Source: Streptomyces soli (GTDB lineage: Bacteria > Actinomycetota > Actinomycetes > Streptomycetales > Streptomycetaceae). From it: a stretch of 45,159 nt of DNA. The stretch is from assembly GCF_003999195.1 (NCBI RefSeq), contig NZ_RJVR01000359.1, positions 1 to 45,159 of the forward strand. Reading direction: 5' to 3'. Made by a program: the position numbers and the translations under genes. The notes beneath the pieces are model-generated. The model saw nothing but the letters and a program-made list of their open reading frames with translations. It did not search any database and was not told the DNA's origin. Positions 14,523-21,803 of the stretch are shown piece by piece (position 1 is the first letter of the stretch; the number at the start of each line of letters is the position of its first letter).

Positions 14523-15248
14523 GTGGCGCCTCTGCCCATCACCCTTGCGGCACGACTGCTGCCCACCGTCGTCCTGGCGATCGTCGGCTGGTCCATGACG
14601 ACGACCGGCAACTCGACCGCCGATGCGGGCAGCCAGGCCTCAGCTCAGTCGCCCGCGCCGTCCTCCTCGTCCTCCGGTTCCGGTACGAATTCGGGGTCGG
14701 GGTCGGGGTCGGGGTCGAAGTCCGGATCCGGGTCGGGTGCGTCGTACTCCACGCCGCCCGCGGCCTGCGGTTCGATCACGGCCGCCACCCTCAAGAAGCT
14801 CGTCCCGGACGTCAAACCGGCCGGCAAGGAGCTCAAGCTCACGGACCCGACACACCGGACCGGTTGCTCCTGGAACGCTCTCAAGGGCTTCGACTACCGC
14901 TGGCTCGACGTGACCTTCGAGGTCGCCTCCGCCGACAACGGCACGACAGGCCAGAGCGCCGCGGCGACGGCGCGCAAGACCTACACCGCGCAGAAGCAGA
15001 CCTCGGCCCTGACCGGGGTCGGCGACGAGGCCTCCGTCAGCACCTCGCTGACCAAGGACGGCGGCCAGCAGACGCAGGAAGCGGTCCTCGTCGTACGCAA
15101 GGGCAACGCCCTGGTCACCGTCACCTACAACGGCAGCAACTTCGAGACCAAGAAGGCCCCGAGCGCCACCGACGTACGCCAGGGCGCGCTGTCCGCCGCC
15201 AAGGAAGCCCTCACAGCACTCGGCAAGGCCTCGACCGTCGCTTCCTGA
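14523..15248 (+). CDS. DUF3558-like secreted or membrane-anchored protein, without lipobox
   Basis: A 241-residue exported protein. It starts with a hydrophobic segment (LAARLLPTVVLAIVGWSM), followed by a Ser/Gly linker encoded by GGGTCG repeats (about 45-72). The folded domain carries two Cys: AACGSITAATLKKLVPDVKP and TGCSWNALKGFDYRWLDVTF, then TGVGDEASVS and VTVTYNGSNFETKKAPS. The same layout is found in the genes at 18973 and 19807, so these are paralogues of the DUF3558-like group. Unlike them, it has no Cys after the signal segment and cannot be lipid-modified. Start GTG 14523. Function unknown; probably cell-surface. Confidence 0.7.
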   Translation: MAPLPITLAARLLPTVVLAIVGWSMTTTGNSTADAGSQASAQSPAPSSSSSGSGTNSGSGSGSGSKSGSGSGASYSTPPAACGSITAATLKKLVPDVKPAGKELKLTDPTHRTGCSWNALKGFDYRWLDVTFEVASADNGTTGQSAAATARKTYTAQKQTSALTGVGDEASVSTSLTKDGGQQTQEAVLVVRKGNALVTVTYNGSNFETKKAPSATDVRQGALSAAKEALTALGKASTVAS

Positions 15249-15258
15249 GCGCTCCGCC

Positions 15259-15692
15259 CTCGGCCTACCCTTCCCGGGCCACTCGGTCATCAAGTCGATC
15301 GTGCTCGCCGACGTCCGCCTGGCCGAGAAGCCCGAGGGCCTGCTCACCGTCAACGGCACGGGCGACGCCTTCGCCTTCATCGCCCCCTTCGGCGACGGCT
15401 GGTACCGCGTCATGGGCTGGGACCGGCTCAGCCAACGCCCCGACACCGACCCCATCGACCGGCCGACGTCCGCGACATCGCCCGCCGCGCCCTCGGCACC
15501 GACTACGGCATGTACGAGGCCCGCTGGCTCTCCCGCACCACGGACCCCCGGGTCACACCGGCGACCTGGTCAGGCGACCGCCGCACCACCCTGCTCGTCC
15601 GCCCCGACGGTTACATCGCCTGGGCCTCGGACACGGCCGACTCGGCGGACCTCCGAGATGCCCTCGACCGCTGGACGGGCCCGGCCACATGA
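15259..15692 (+). pseudogene. FAD-dependent aromatic monooxygenase (PheA/TfdB type) remnant
   Basis: Fragments of an aromatic-ring hydroxylase occur in two frames. The first (15259-15459) reads LPFPGHSVIKSIVLADVRLA, then PEGLLTVNGTGDAFAFIAPF and GDGWYRVMGWDR, the middle domain of these flavoproteins. After a frameshift near 15460-15464, DVRDIARRALGTDYGMYEAR and WLSR follow. The frame then jumps to the typical C-terminus LLVRPDGYIAWASDTADSAD. The N-terminal GxGxxG, the second FAD motif (GDAAH) and about 150 residues between are missing. The gene is inactive, with a frameshift and an internal deletion. Confidence 0.7.
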
Positions 15693-15781
15693 CGGGGCCG
15701 TGAGGGTGCCCTTCGAGGTCCTCCGCCTCACCCCGCCTATGCTGCACACACAGCCCCTCAACTGGTGAAAGGCCCCGCGAC

Positions 15782-16546
15782 ATGAGCCCCCGCACCGCAG
15801 TCGTCACCGGCGCAAGCAGCGGCATCGGCGCCGCCACCGCCCGCAAACTCGCCACCGCCGGATACCACGTCGTCCTTACCGCCCGCCGCGCCGACCGCCT
15901 CGAATCCCTGGCCAAGGAGCTCACCGCCGCCGGCGCCTCGGTCTCCGCCCACGCCCTCGACGTCACCGACCGCCCCGCCGTCGACGCCTTCGCGGCCTCC
16001 CTCCCCGAAGTCCACGTCCTCATCAACAACGCGGGCGGTGCCTTCGGCACCGAGTACGTCGCCAAGGCCGACCCCGACGACTGGCGCGCGATGTACGAGG
16101 TCAATGTGCTGGGCGTCCTGAATGTCACGCAGGCACTCCTCCCCGCACTCACCGCCAGCGGTGACGGCACCGTCGTCATCCTGTCGTCCACGGCGGGCTT
16201 CGTCGCCTACGAGGGCGGCGGCGGTTACGTCGCCGCCAAGCACGGCGCCCACGCGATCGCGGCCACGCTGCGACTGGAACTGTGCGGCGATCCGGTCCGG
16301 GTCATCGAGATCGCGCCGGGCATGGTGAAGACGGACGAGTTCGCCGTCACCCGCTTCCGGGGGGACGCGGACAAGGCCGCGGCCGTGTACGAGGGCGTGG
16401 CCGAGCCACTCACTGCGGATGACGTCGCGGACACCGTCGTGTGGGCGGTCACGCGGCCCTCGCACGTGAATGTGGACCTGCTGGTGCTGCGGCCCAGGGC
16501 CCAGGCGGCGCAGCACAAGGTGCACCGGGTGCCCGGAGAAGGGTGA
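15782..16546 (+). CDS. Short-chain dehydrogenase/reductase
   Basis: A 254-residue classical SDR that reduces or oxidises hydroxyl/keto groups with NADP(H). The cofactor motif TGASSGIG is at the N-terminus, with ARRADRLE indicating NADP preference. NNAGG, the catalytic Ser (LSSTAG) and YVAAK (Tyr and Lys) follow; the set is complete. PGMVKTDEF and a C-terminal ADDVADTVVWAVTRPSHVN match the YdfG / 3-hydroxy acid dehydrogenase subgroup. The ATG follows GTGAAAGG. No operon partner; the substrate is not predictable. Apparently intact although flanked on both sides by gene remnants. Confidence 0.9.
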   Translation: MSPRTAVVTGASSGIGAATARKLATAGYHVVLTARRADRLESLAKELTAAGASVSAHALDVTDRPAVDAFAASLPEVHVLINNAGGAFGTEYVAKADPDDWRAMYEVNVLGVLNVTQALLPALTASGDGTVVILSSTAGFVAYEGGGGYVAAKHGAHAIAATLRLELCGDPVRVIEIAPGMVKTDEFAVTRFRGDADKAAAVYEGVAEPLTADDVADTVVWAVTRPSHVNVDLLVLRPRAQAAQHKVHRVPGEG

Positions 16547-16547
16547 C

Positions 16548-16660
16548 CTACTCCTCCTCCGCGAGGCGGTGGGCCTCGGCGGCCTCGCGGGCCTCGGCGG
16601 CTTCGGCGGGGGCGTTGGCCCGGGTGAAGGCATCGGCGGCCCGGGCCAGGACGGTACGGG
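16548..16660 (-). pseudogene. C-terminal fragment of an Ala/Glu-rich helical protein
   Basis: The minus strand encodes TVLARAADAFTRANAPAEAA and then EAREAAEAHRLAEEE before a stop at 16548, 2 bp from the SDR stop. The regular Ala/Glu/Arg pattern is that of a genuine coiled-coil or long helix ending. Upstream, reading enters an unrelated sequence coding on the other strand, so only the tail seems to remain. It overlaps the start of the small ORF at 16624, and only one of the two is likely to be expressed. Confidence 0.4.
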
Positions 16661-16842
16661 CCGAGGCCGGCGACCACATCGAGATCGGCCCCGGAGCCAC
16701 CTTCCGCGACGCGGTGGTCGGCAAGGAGGTCGACGGCGTCGAGGGCCAGGACCACCACCCCGGCGCCGGCGACCACATCGAGATCGGCAAGGGCGGCACC
16801 TTCGAAGGCCCCGTCACCGGCAAGCGCGTCGGCGGCCGCTAG
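16624..16842 (+). CDS. Small ORF with two GDHIEIG-x-G-x-TF repeats
   Basis: A 72-codon ORF from GTG 16624. Its main feature is a duplicated motif: GDHIEIGPGATFRDAVVGKE and GDHIEIGKGGTFEGPVTGKR, 21 residues apart. Short His-hydrophobic-acid stretches followed by G-x-F-x-G-P-V-x-G occur, as I recall, as tags in many actinobacterial proteins, sometimes near signalling or NLR-like genes; this is unverified. The first 15 codons overlap an antisense Ala/Glu-rich fragment, so the true start may be further in or the ORF may be the tail of a broken gene. Confidence 0.4.
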   Translation: MKASAARARTVRAEAGDHIEIGPGATFRDAVVGKEVDGVEGQDHHPGAGDHIEIGKGGTFEGPVTGKRVGGR

Positions 16843-16856
16843 CGCCGAGCAGTAGC

Positions 16857-16952
16857 AGCCCCAAGAACCCGGAGGGCCCGGCTCTCGCCTTCTCCCCCAC
16901 CGCCTGGACGTCCTTCGTGAACGCCGTCCGGGAGGGCGACCTCCCCGCCTGA
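16857..16952 (+). pseudogene. DUF397 protein, C-terminal fragment
   Basis: Thirty-one codons and a stop: SPKNPEGPALAFSPTAWTSF then VNAVREGDLPA. This matches the end of DUF397 proteins (K-D-P-x-G-P-A-L-x-F-x-x-x-A-W-x-x-F-x-x-x-V-R), small partners of XRE-type regulators in Streptomyces. The upstream WRKSSYS-type half is missing and no XRE gene lies nearby, so it is a leftover. Confidence 0.6.
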
Positions 16953-16961
16953 GCGGCGCAG

Positions 16962-17471
16962 TCAGTAGTAGCCCTTCTCGCCGTCGAGAAGCTCCCGTAT
17001 GACGTCCAGGTGGCCGGCGTGCCGGGCGGTTTCCTCGATCATGTGGAACAAGAACCACCGCAAACTGGCTGCAGAAGAAGGGAAGTCCGGGTGCCGGCCC
17101 GTGTCATCCAGCGCGTGGGCCGCGATGATCTCGTTCGACACCTCACACTGCCGGTCGTACTCCTCAAGGAGCTGCGCGAGCGGGATGCCCTCGACCATCA
17201 TGTCCGCGTCCTCGGGCTCCTCGAACTGCGGACCCTCGGCGGGCCGGCCCAGGAAGACGACCTCGAACCAGAGGTGTTCCACCCAGCGCAGGTGGGAGAC
17301 GATGCCCGCCGTCGTCATGTACGGCGAGGCCGGAAGCAGGGGCCGGTGGGCGCTCTCGTCCGACAGGCCTTCGCACTTCCAGCGGATGACCGCGCGCTGC
17401 ATGTCGAGCCAGCCGACGAGCTGGGCCCGCTCGTCGGCGTCGTAAGAAGGACGGACACGGGAAGGAGTCAT
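16962..17471 (-). CDS. DinB family protein (DUF664)
   Basis: A 169-residue four-helix protein of the DinB/DUF664 group, whose members bind a divalent metal with three His and often use mycothiol or another low-molecular thiol as cosubstrate. The helices carry SHLRWVEHLWFEVVF, LLEEYDRQCEVSNEII and WFLFHMIEETARHAGHLDVI; the HxxxE/H pattern provides the usual metal ligands. ATG 17471 is chosen since the conserved domain starts within 20 residues; a longer frame upstream has no homology-like content. Reaction unknown. It lies downstream of rtcB on the same strand, after a likely terminator. Confidence 0.8.
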   Translation of the reverse strand: MTPSRVRPSYDADERAQLVGWLDMQRAVIRWKCEGLSDESAHRPLLPASPYMTTAGIVSHLRWVEHLWFEVVFLGRPAEGPQFEEPEDADMMVEGIPLAQLLEEYDRQCEVSNEIIAAHALDDTGRHPDFPSSAASLRWFLFHMIEETARHAGHLDVIRELLDGEKGYY

Positions 17472-17574
17472 GCGCGGCGACGCTACCCCAGCCCAAGTCC
17501 CATCGCACCGGAGTTTTGGCGGTGAAGTCCCCCAACCAGCGGCCGGGTGGGCAGGGGCAGGGCAGCAGCCGGAA

Positions 17575-17600
17575 GGGGGCAACCGTGCGCGGCTGCCCCC
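17575..17600 (-). terminator. Likely terminator of rtcB
   Basis: A perfect 7-bp stem GGGGGCA / TGCCCCC with a 12-nt loop lies 6 bp beyond the rtcB stop. There is no T-tract, as is frequent in Streptomyces. Confidence 0.5.
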
Positions 17601-17605
17601 ACCGT

Positions 17606-18805
17606 TCAACCCTTCACGCAGACGACCTGCTTCAGCTTCGCGACGACCTCGACCAGGTCCCGCTGCTGGTCGATGACCTTCTCGATCGGCTTGTACGCAC
17701 CCGGGATCTCGTCAACCACGCCTGACTCCTTCCGGCACTCCACACCCCGGGTCTGCTCCTCCAGATCCCGAGTCGAGAACCGCTTCTTCGCCGCGCTACG
17801 ACTCATCTTGCGGCCTGCGCCATGCGAGGCGGAGTTGAAGGCTGCGGCATTTCCCAGGCCCTTGACGATGTACGAACCCGTGCCCATGGACCCCGGGATG
17901 ATCCCGTAGTCACCGCTTCCGGCGCGGATGGCGCCCTTGCGGGTGACCAGCAGGTCCATGCCTTCGTAGCGCTCCTCGGCCACGTAGTTGTGGTGGCAGG
18001 AAATGACATCGTCGAAGGTGACCCTGGCCTTCTTGAACTCCCGCCGGATCACGTCCTGCGAGAGGGCCATCATGATCGCGCGGTTCCGCTTCGCGTACTC
18101 CTGAGCCCAGAAGAGGTCGCGCCGGTAGGCCGCCATCTGCGGGGTGTCCGCGATGAAGACGGCGAGGTCGCGGTCGACCAGGCCCTGGTTGTGCGGGAGC
18201 TTCTGGGCCTCACCGATGTGGTAGTCGGCGAGTTCCTTGCCGATGTTGCGGGATCCGGAGTGGAGCATGATCCAGACCGAATTGTCCGAATCAAGGCATA
18301 GTTCCCAAAAGTGATTCCCCGAGCCGAGCGTTCCCATCTGCTTCACGGCCCGCTCGTGACGGAACTTGACCGCTTCCGCCAGCCCGTCGAACCCCGCCCA
18401 GAAGTCGTCCCACCCGGCGGTCGGCACGCCGTGGAAGCGGTCCGGGGTGACGGCCTCGTCGTGCATGCCTCGGCCGACCGGAATCGCCTGCTCGATCTTG
18501 GAGCGGAGGCGCGACAGGTCACCGGGAAGATCGTTCGCGGTCAGGGAGGTCTTGACCGCGCTCATCCCGCACCCGATGTCGACGCCCACCGCCGCCGGGC
18601 AGACGGCGCCGTGCATGGCGATGACGGAGCCGACGGTGGCGCCCTTGCCGTAGTGGACGTCGGGCATCACAGCGAGGCCCTTGATCCAGGGCAGGGTGGA
18701 GACGTTGCGCAGCTGCTGCATGGCGACGTCCTCGACGCCGGACGGGTCGGTCCACATGCGGATCGGGACGCGGACGCCGGGTACCTCGGTGTATGACACT
18801 TTCAT
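17606..18805 (-). CDS. rtcB: RNA 3'-phosphate/5'-hydroxyl ligase RtcB
   Basis: A 399-residue RtcB, which joins RNA 2',3'-cyclic phosphate or 3'-phosphate ends to 5'-OH ends using GTP and manganese. Active-site elements are all visible: DVHYGKG and GVDIGCGM with metal-binding Cys79, GSGNHFWEL, HSGSRNIG, HHNY and the guanylylated His in SASHGAGRKMSR (about residue 330). No RtcR regulator or RtcA cyclase lies beside it, unlike the enterobacterial operon, so it may serve general RNA repair or tRNA handling. ATG 18805 faces an AT-rich intergenic region shared with a divergent lipoprotein gene. Confidence 0.93.
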   Translation of the reverse strand: MKVSYTEVPGVRVPIRMWTDPSGVEDVAMQQLRNVSTLPWIKGLAVMPDVHYGKGATVGSVIAMHGAVCPAAVGVDIGCGMSAVKTSLTANDLPGDLSRLRSKIEQAIPVGRGMHDEAVTPDRFHGVPTAGWDDFWAGFDGLAEAVKFRHERAVKQMGTLGSGNHFWELCLDSDNSVWIMLHSGSRNIGKELADYHIGEAQKLPHNQGLVDRDLAVFIADTPQMAAYRRDLFWAQEYAKRNRAIMMALSQDVIRREFKKARVTFDDVISCHHNYVAEERYEGMDLLVTRKGAIRAGSGDYGIIPGSMGTGSYIVKGLGNAAAFNSASHGAGRKMSRSAAKKRFSTRDLEEQTRGVECRKESGVVDEIPGAYKPIEKVIDQQRDLVEVVAKLKQVVCVKG

Positions 18806-18972
18806 CCCCAGACAAACAGGTACAACAAATCAAGTCTTATCGAAAGCAGAAATCAAGCACAAAGCGGACTAAAAAGGTCCATGATCGGGCGCCCACCCAG
18901 ACCAGTGCGGTAAACATTGTGTCCACCGGTCGCGTTACCGCGCCACGGGATTTCGAGGAAGGGGCCAGGTCA
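18806..18972. promoter_or_regulatory. AT-rich divergent intergenic region, rtcB / DUF3558-like lipoprotein
   Basis: This 167-bp stretch is among the most AT-rich of the window (CAAATCAAGTCTTATCGAAA and similar at 18824-18880) and should hold both promoters. GGTAAACATTGTG near 18908-18920 could be part of a rightward promoter. I could not assign boxes securely. Confidence 0.45.
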
Positions 18973-19752
18973 GTGCTGCCATCGGGAGACCGACCCCATT
19001 CGTCCCGTGCGATGCGGCGGGCCGCGCTGTCCGTCACCGCGTTCACCGTCGCACTCGCCGCGCTGACGGCGTGCAGTTCATCGAGCGGCTCGGCCGCCGG
19101 CACAGCCGACGGCAAGGCGGCAACCGGATCGGCGAGCCCGTCGGTGGCGCCGGGGAAGTACCGGGTGCTGCCGGAGCCGTGCGGGGCGGTGAACATGAAC
19201 ACCCTCAAGTCGCTGGTGCCGGGCGCGAAGGACTACGCGGGCACGGCGGAGCTGACATATGACACCGACCGGCGGGTCGGTTGCGGGTGGACGGGCACGA
19301 CGAGCGACGGCAATCGCTATCTGCACGTCGATTTCCTGCGCGTGGTGTCCTACGACAACGCGGTGAGCGACGAGTCGCAGGCCGCCACGGACTACGACGA
19401 GAAGGCGCTCGCGGCCGGCATCGAGACGGCGACGTCCGCCTCGGCCACCCCGTCGGACTCGGCCTCCGCCTCGACCACGCCGTCCGCCTCCGCTTCCGCC
19501 TCGGACTCCGCTTCCGTCGCGCCCCGCACTCTGAGTGGCCTTGGCAACAGCGCGTACATCGATGACGTGCTCAAGACCCAGGACTCCGGCGTGCATCGCG
19601 ACATCACCATCGTGTTCCGGAAGTCGAATGTGCTGGTCACCGTCGAGTACTCGGAATGGTCGACGGACAATTCGGTCAATCCGGGAAGCCAGGAACTGCA
19701 GGACGGGGCCCGCAAGGTGGCGGGCGAAGTGGCAGATCAATTCGCCCGATAA
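18973..19752 (+). CDS. DUF3558-like lipoprotein A
   Basis: A 259-residue predicted lipoprotein. The signal peptide (MRRAALSVTAFTVALAALTAC in two parts: residues 14-33) ends in the lipobox L-T-A-C, so the mature N-terminal Cys is lipidated and the protein sits on the outer face of the membrane. The domain has the two Cys pattern LPEPCGAVNMNTLKSLVPGA and VGCGWTGTT, interrupted by a long Ser/Ala/Thr insert (about residues 155-182). GTG 18973 with AGG and AAGGGG upstream is preferred; ATG 19012 would begin right at the signal peptide but has no ribosome-binding site. It lies 54 bp before paralogue B, forming a likely operon. Confidence 0.75.
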   Translation: MLPSGDRPHSSRAMRRAALSVTAFTVALAALTACSSSSGSAAGTADGKAATGSASPSVAPGKYRVLPEPCGAVNMNTLKSLVPGAKDYAGTAELTYDTDRRVGCGWTGTTSDGNRYLHVDFLRVVSYDNAVSDESQAATDYDEKALAAGIETATSASATPSDSASASTTPSASASASDSASVAPRTLSGLGNSAYIDDVLKTQDSGVHRDITIVFRKSNVLVTVEYSEWSTDNSVNPGSQELQDGARKVAGEVADQFAR

Positions 19753-19806
19753 GGCAAAACGCGTAGTCTGGCCGTTTGCTGTCTGTACGAAGTGAGCGAA
19801 GGACCC

Positions 19807-20508
19807 ATGCAACGATCAGCCCCGCGCCCCGCCCGACTGCTCGCCTGCGCGGCCGCCGCGACCATCTCCGCAGCCCTTGTCACCGGCTGCTCCTCGGCCT
19901 CGTCGAGCTCGTCCGACAAGTCGACGGCCGGCGGTTCTGCTTCCGCCTCGACCTCGGGCTCCGCCTCGCCGAGCCTGGCCACCGCGAAGTACCAAGCGCT
20001 GCCGGAGCCGTGCAGGACGATCTCCGCCACGACCGTCACGTCGCTCGTCCCGAAGGCGAAGAACGCCTCCGGTGACGCCGCCAAGTCCTCGGACTCCTCC
20101 TCCCGGGGCGGCTGCTCCTGGAACGGCCTGGACGGATATCAGTACCGCTGGCTGGATGTGGCGCTGCAGCGCTTCGACTCGGTCGCGGGCATCGGCACGG
20201 CCCAGAGCCAGGCGGAGAAGCGGTACGCGGAGCAGCTGACCGAGACCAAGGCGGTCAGCGGCGCCAAGGCGGAAGCGGTCACCGGCGTCGGGGACGAGGC
20301 GACCGTCGTCACGGCGGGGGTGAAGAAGGACAAGGAGCAGTACGAAAACGTGACCGTGATCGCGCGGACCGGGAATGTCGTGGTGACCCTGTCCTACAAC
20401 GGCGCGGGGTTCGAGACCGCGAAGACACCGAAGGCATCGGCCCTGCAGTCGGACGCGCTGAAGGCGGCCAAGGAGGCCGTGGCGTCGGTCGCGGCGAAGA
20501 ACGCGTAA
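19807..20508 (+). CDS. DUF3558-like lipoprotein B
   Basis: A 233-residue predicted lipoprotein with signal peptide and lipobox LVTGC, then a Ser-rich linker. The domain repeats the motifs of its paralogues: LPEPCRTISATTVTSLVPKA, GGCSWNGLDGYQYRWLDVAL, TGVGDEATVV and VVTLSYNGAGFETAKTPKAS. It is closest to the copy at 14523 (GCSWN-L-G-YRWLDV and YNG-FETK/A-P shared). ATG 19807 follows GAAGGA. Two conserved Cys could form a disulfide on the cell surface. Function unknown. Confidence 0.8.
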   Translation: MQRSAPRPARLLACAAAATISAALVTGCSSASSSSSDKSTAGGSASASTSGSASPSLATAKYQALPEPCRTISATTVTSLVPKAKNASGDAAKSSDSSSRGGCSWNGLDGYQYRWLDVALQRFDSVAGIGTAQSQAEKRYAEQLTETKAVSGAKAEAVTGVGDEATVVTAGVKKDKEQYENVTVIARTGNVVVTLSYNGAGFETAKTPKASALQSDALKAAKEAVASVAAKNA

Positions 20509-20517
20509 CAACTGCCA

Positions 20518-20608
20518 CCCCTCCTGCACCGATTACGCCGCTTTGTGCGTCTTGCTACTCATCTCATGTGACAGGCTGGCCCCGCCAGTTCGGCGAATGC
20601 AGGAGGGG
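20518..20608 (+). promoter_or_regulatory. Inverted repeat that can mask the ribosome-binding site of the DUF2637 gene
   Basis: CCCCTCCTGCA (20518-20528) is perfectly complementary to TGCAGGAGGGG (20598-20608), which contains the GGAGGGG ribosome-binding site of the gene starting at 20614. If both arms are in one transcript, the site would be paired. It could also act as a terminator for the lipoprotein gene. Confidence 0.4.
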
Positions 20609-20613
20609 CGGGC

Positions 20614-21768
20614 GTGGCCGCGATACCTATGACTCGGACGCACCGGATCTTGGCCGGTGTGGTCGTGACCGGGGCGGTGGTGATTGCCGCGATCGGCTTC
20701 GCGGGCTCGTACGCGGCCGTGCGGGAGTTGGCGCTGGCCAAGGGCTTCGGCTGGTTCGCGAACGTCTTCCCGGTCGGCATCGACGCGGGCATCGTCGTGC
20801 TGCTGTCCCTGGACCTGCTGCTGACCTGGCTGCGGATCCCGTTCCCGCTGCTGCGGCAGACGGCCTGGCTGCTGACCGCCGCCACCATCGCCTTCAACGG
20901 CGCCGCCGCGTGGCCGGACCCGCTGGGCGTCGGGATGCACGCCATCATCCCGGTCCTGTTCGTGGTCAGCGTCGAGGCGGCGCGGCACGCGGTGGGCCGG
21001 GTCGCGGACATCACCGCCGACCGGCACATGGAGTCCGTACGCATCACCCGCTGGATCCTCGCGCCCTGGCCGACCTTCCGGCTCTGGCGGCGGATGAAGC
21101 TGTGGGAGCTGCGCTCGTACGACGAAGTGATCCGCCTCGAGCAGGAGCGGCTGGTCTACCAGGCACGCCTGCGGGCCCGTTACGGGCGCGCCTGGCGCCG
21201 CCGCGCACCGATCGAGGCACTGATGCCGCTGCGGCTCGCGCGGTTCGGCGTACCGCTGTCGGAGACGATCCCGGCAGTGCCGGACGAGCTTTCGCCGACC
21301 ACCCCGGCGCCGTCGCCCCCGGCCATCGTCGCCCCGGCCGCTGAGGCCGCAGTTCCCGTGCCGTTCCCCGCCCAGCGCCAGGCGGCCCCGCCGATCGACG
21401 CCAACGGCCTGCCCATCGCGCCCTGGGCCCCGTCCCCGACACCGCAGCCCGAGCCCATGTGGCAGCCCGAGCCGGAGGCCGTACAGCCCCGGACAGCCGC
21501 CAACGGCCGCCGTCCCCTCGCGACCGGCCCGGAGCCGGAGCCGCCGTCCGTCCCGCTCCCGGACGGCGTGTCGCGGGAGGACGCGTACTTCCACGCCTAC
21601 CGCCAGCTGATCGCCGAGACCGGTGAGCGGCCCAACGCCCGGCGCCTGGTCCGCAAGCTCAACGAGCTGTACGGCGGCGACATCCTCCCGGAGAGGGCCG
21701 TGGTCAACGACCTCCGGGAGCTGCACGAGCGCTTCAGCAGCGAGATGGACGACCAGTACGTGCCGTAG
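20614..21768 (+). CDS. DUF2637 membrane protein (SpdB-like)
   Basis: A 384-residue protein with four transmembrane helices in the first 130 residues (LAGVVVTGAVVIAAIGFAGS, FPVGIDAGIVVLLSLDLLL, TAWLLTAATIAFNGAAAW, AIIPVLFVVSVEAARHAV). This is the DUF2637 core also seen in SpdB spread proteins of streptomycete plasmids and in chromosomal paralogues. A charged juxtamembrane region follows, then a Pro-rich disordered part (about 225-310) and a C-terminal helical domain (DAYFHAYRQLIAETGERPNA, LVRKLNELYGG). This end resembles the DNA-binding-like tail found in such proteins, but its function is unknown. GTG 20614 has a strong GGAGGGG. Confidence 0.75.
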   Translation: MAAIPMTRTHRILAGVVVTGAVVIAAIGFAGSYAAVRELALAKGFGWFANVFPVGIDAGIVVLLSLDLLLTWLRIPFPLLRQTAWLLTAATIAFNGAAAWPDPLGVGMHAIIPVLFVVSVEAARHAVGRVADITADRHMESVRITRWILAPWPTFRLWRRMKLWELRSYDEVIRLEQERLVYQARLRARYGRAWRRRAPIEALMPLRLARFGVPLSETIPAVPDELSPTTPAPSPPAIVAPAAEAAVPVPFPAQRQAAPPIDANGLPIAPWAPSPTPQPEPMWQPEPEAVQPRTAANGRRPLATGPEPEPPSVPLPDGVSREDAYFHAYRQLIAETGERPNARRLVRKLNELYGGDILPERAVVNDLRELHERFSSEMDDQYVP

Positions 21769-21795
21769 TCAGGGCCGCACATTCGGCCCTGACTA
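21766..21795. terminator. Bidirectional terminator between the DUF2637 gene and lysS
   Basis: A perfect 12-bp stem, TAGTCAGGGCCG / CGGCCCTGACTA, with loop CACATT, begins on the DUF2637 stop codon and ends 9 bp before the lysS stop. It is suited to stop both convergent transcripts. Confidence 0.8.
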
Positions 21796-21803
21796 CCGCC
21801 TGG

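Noticed and set aside
14688..14735. GGGTCG tandem repeats, possible regulatory microsatellite
   Set aside because: They encode the Ser/Gly linker of an exported protein and are adequately explained as a low-complexity coding stretch.
18840..18900. GGACTAAAAAGGTCC as a terminator or operator
   Set aside because: Only four base pairs form and there is no T-tract; AT richness explains the pattern.
17606..20508. RtcB with adjacent lipoproteins as an RNA-repair or phage-defence system
   Set aside because: The genes are divergent, the lipoproteins are extracytoplasmic, and no nuclease, RtcA or RtcR lies nearby.
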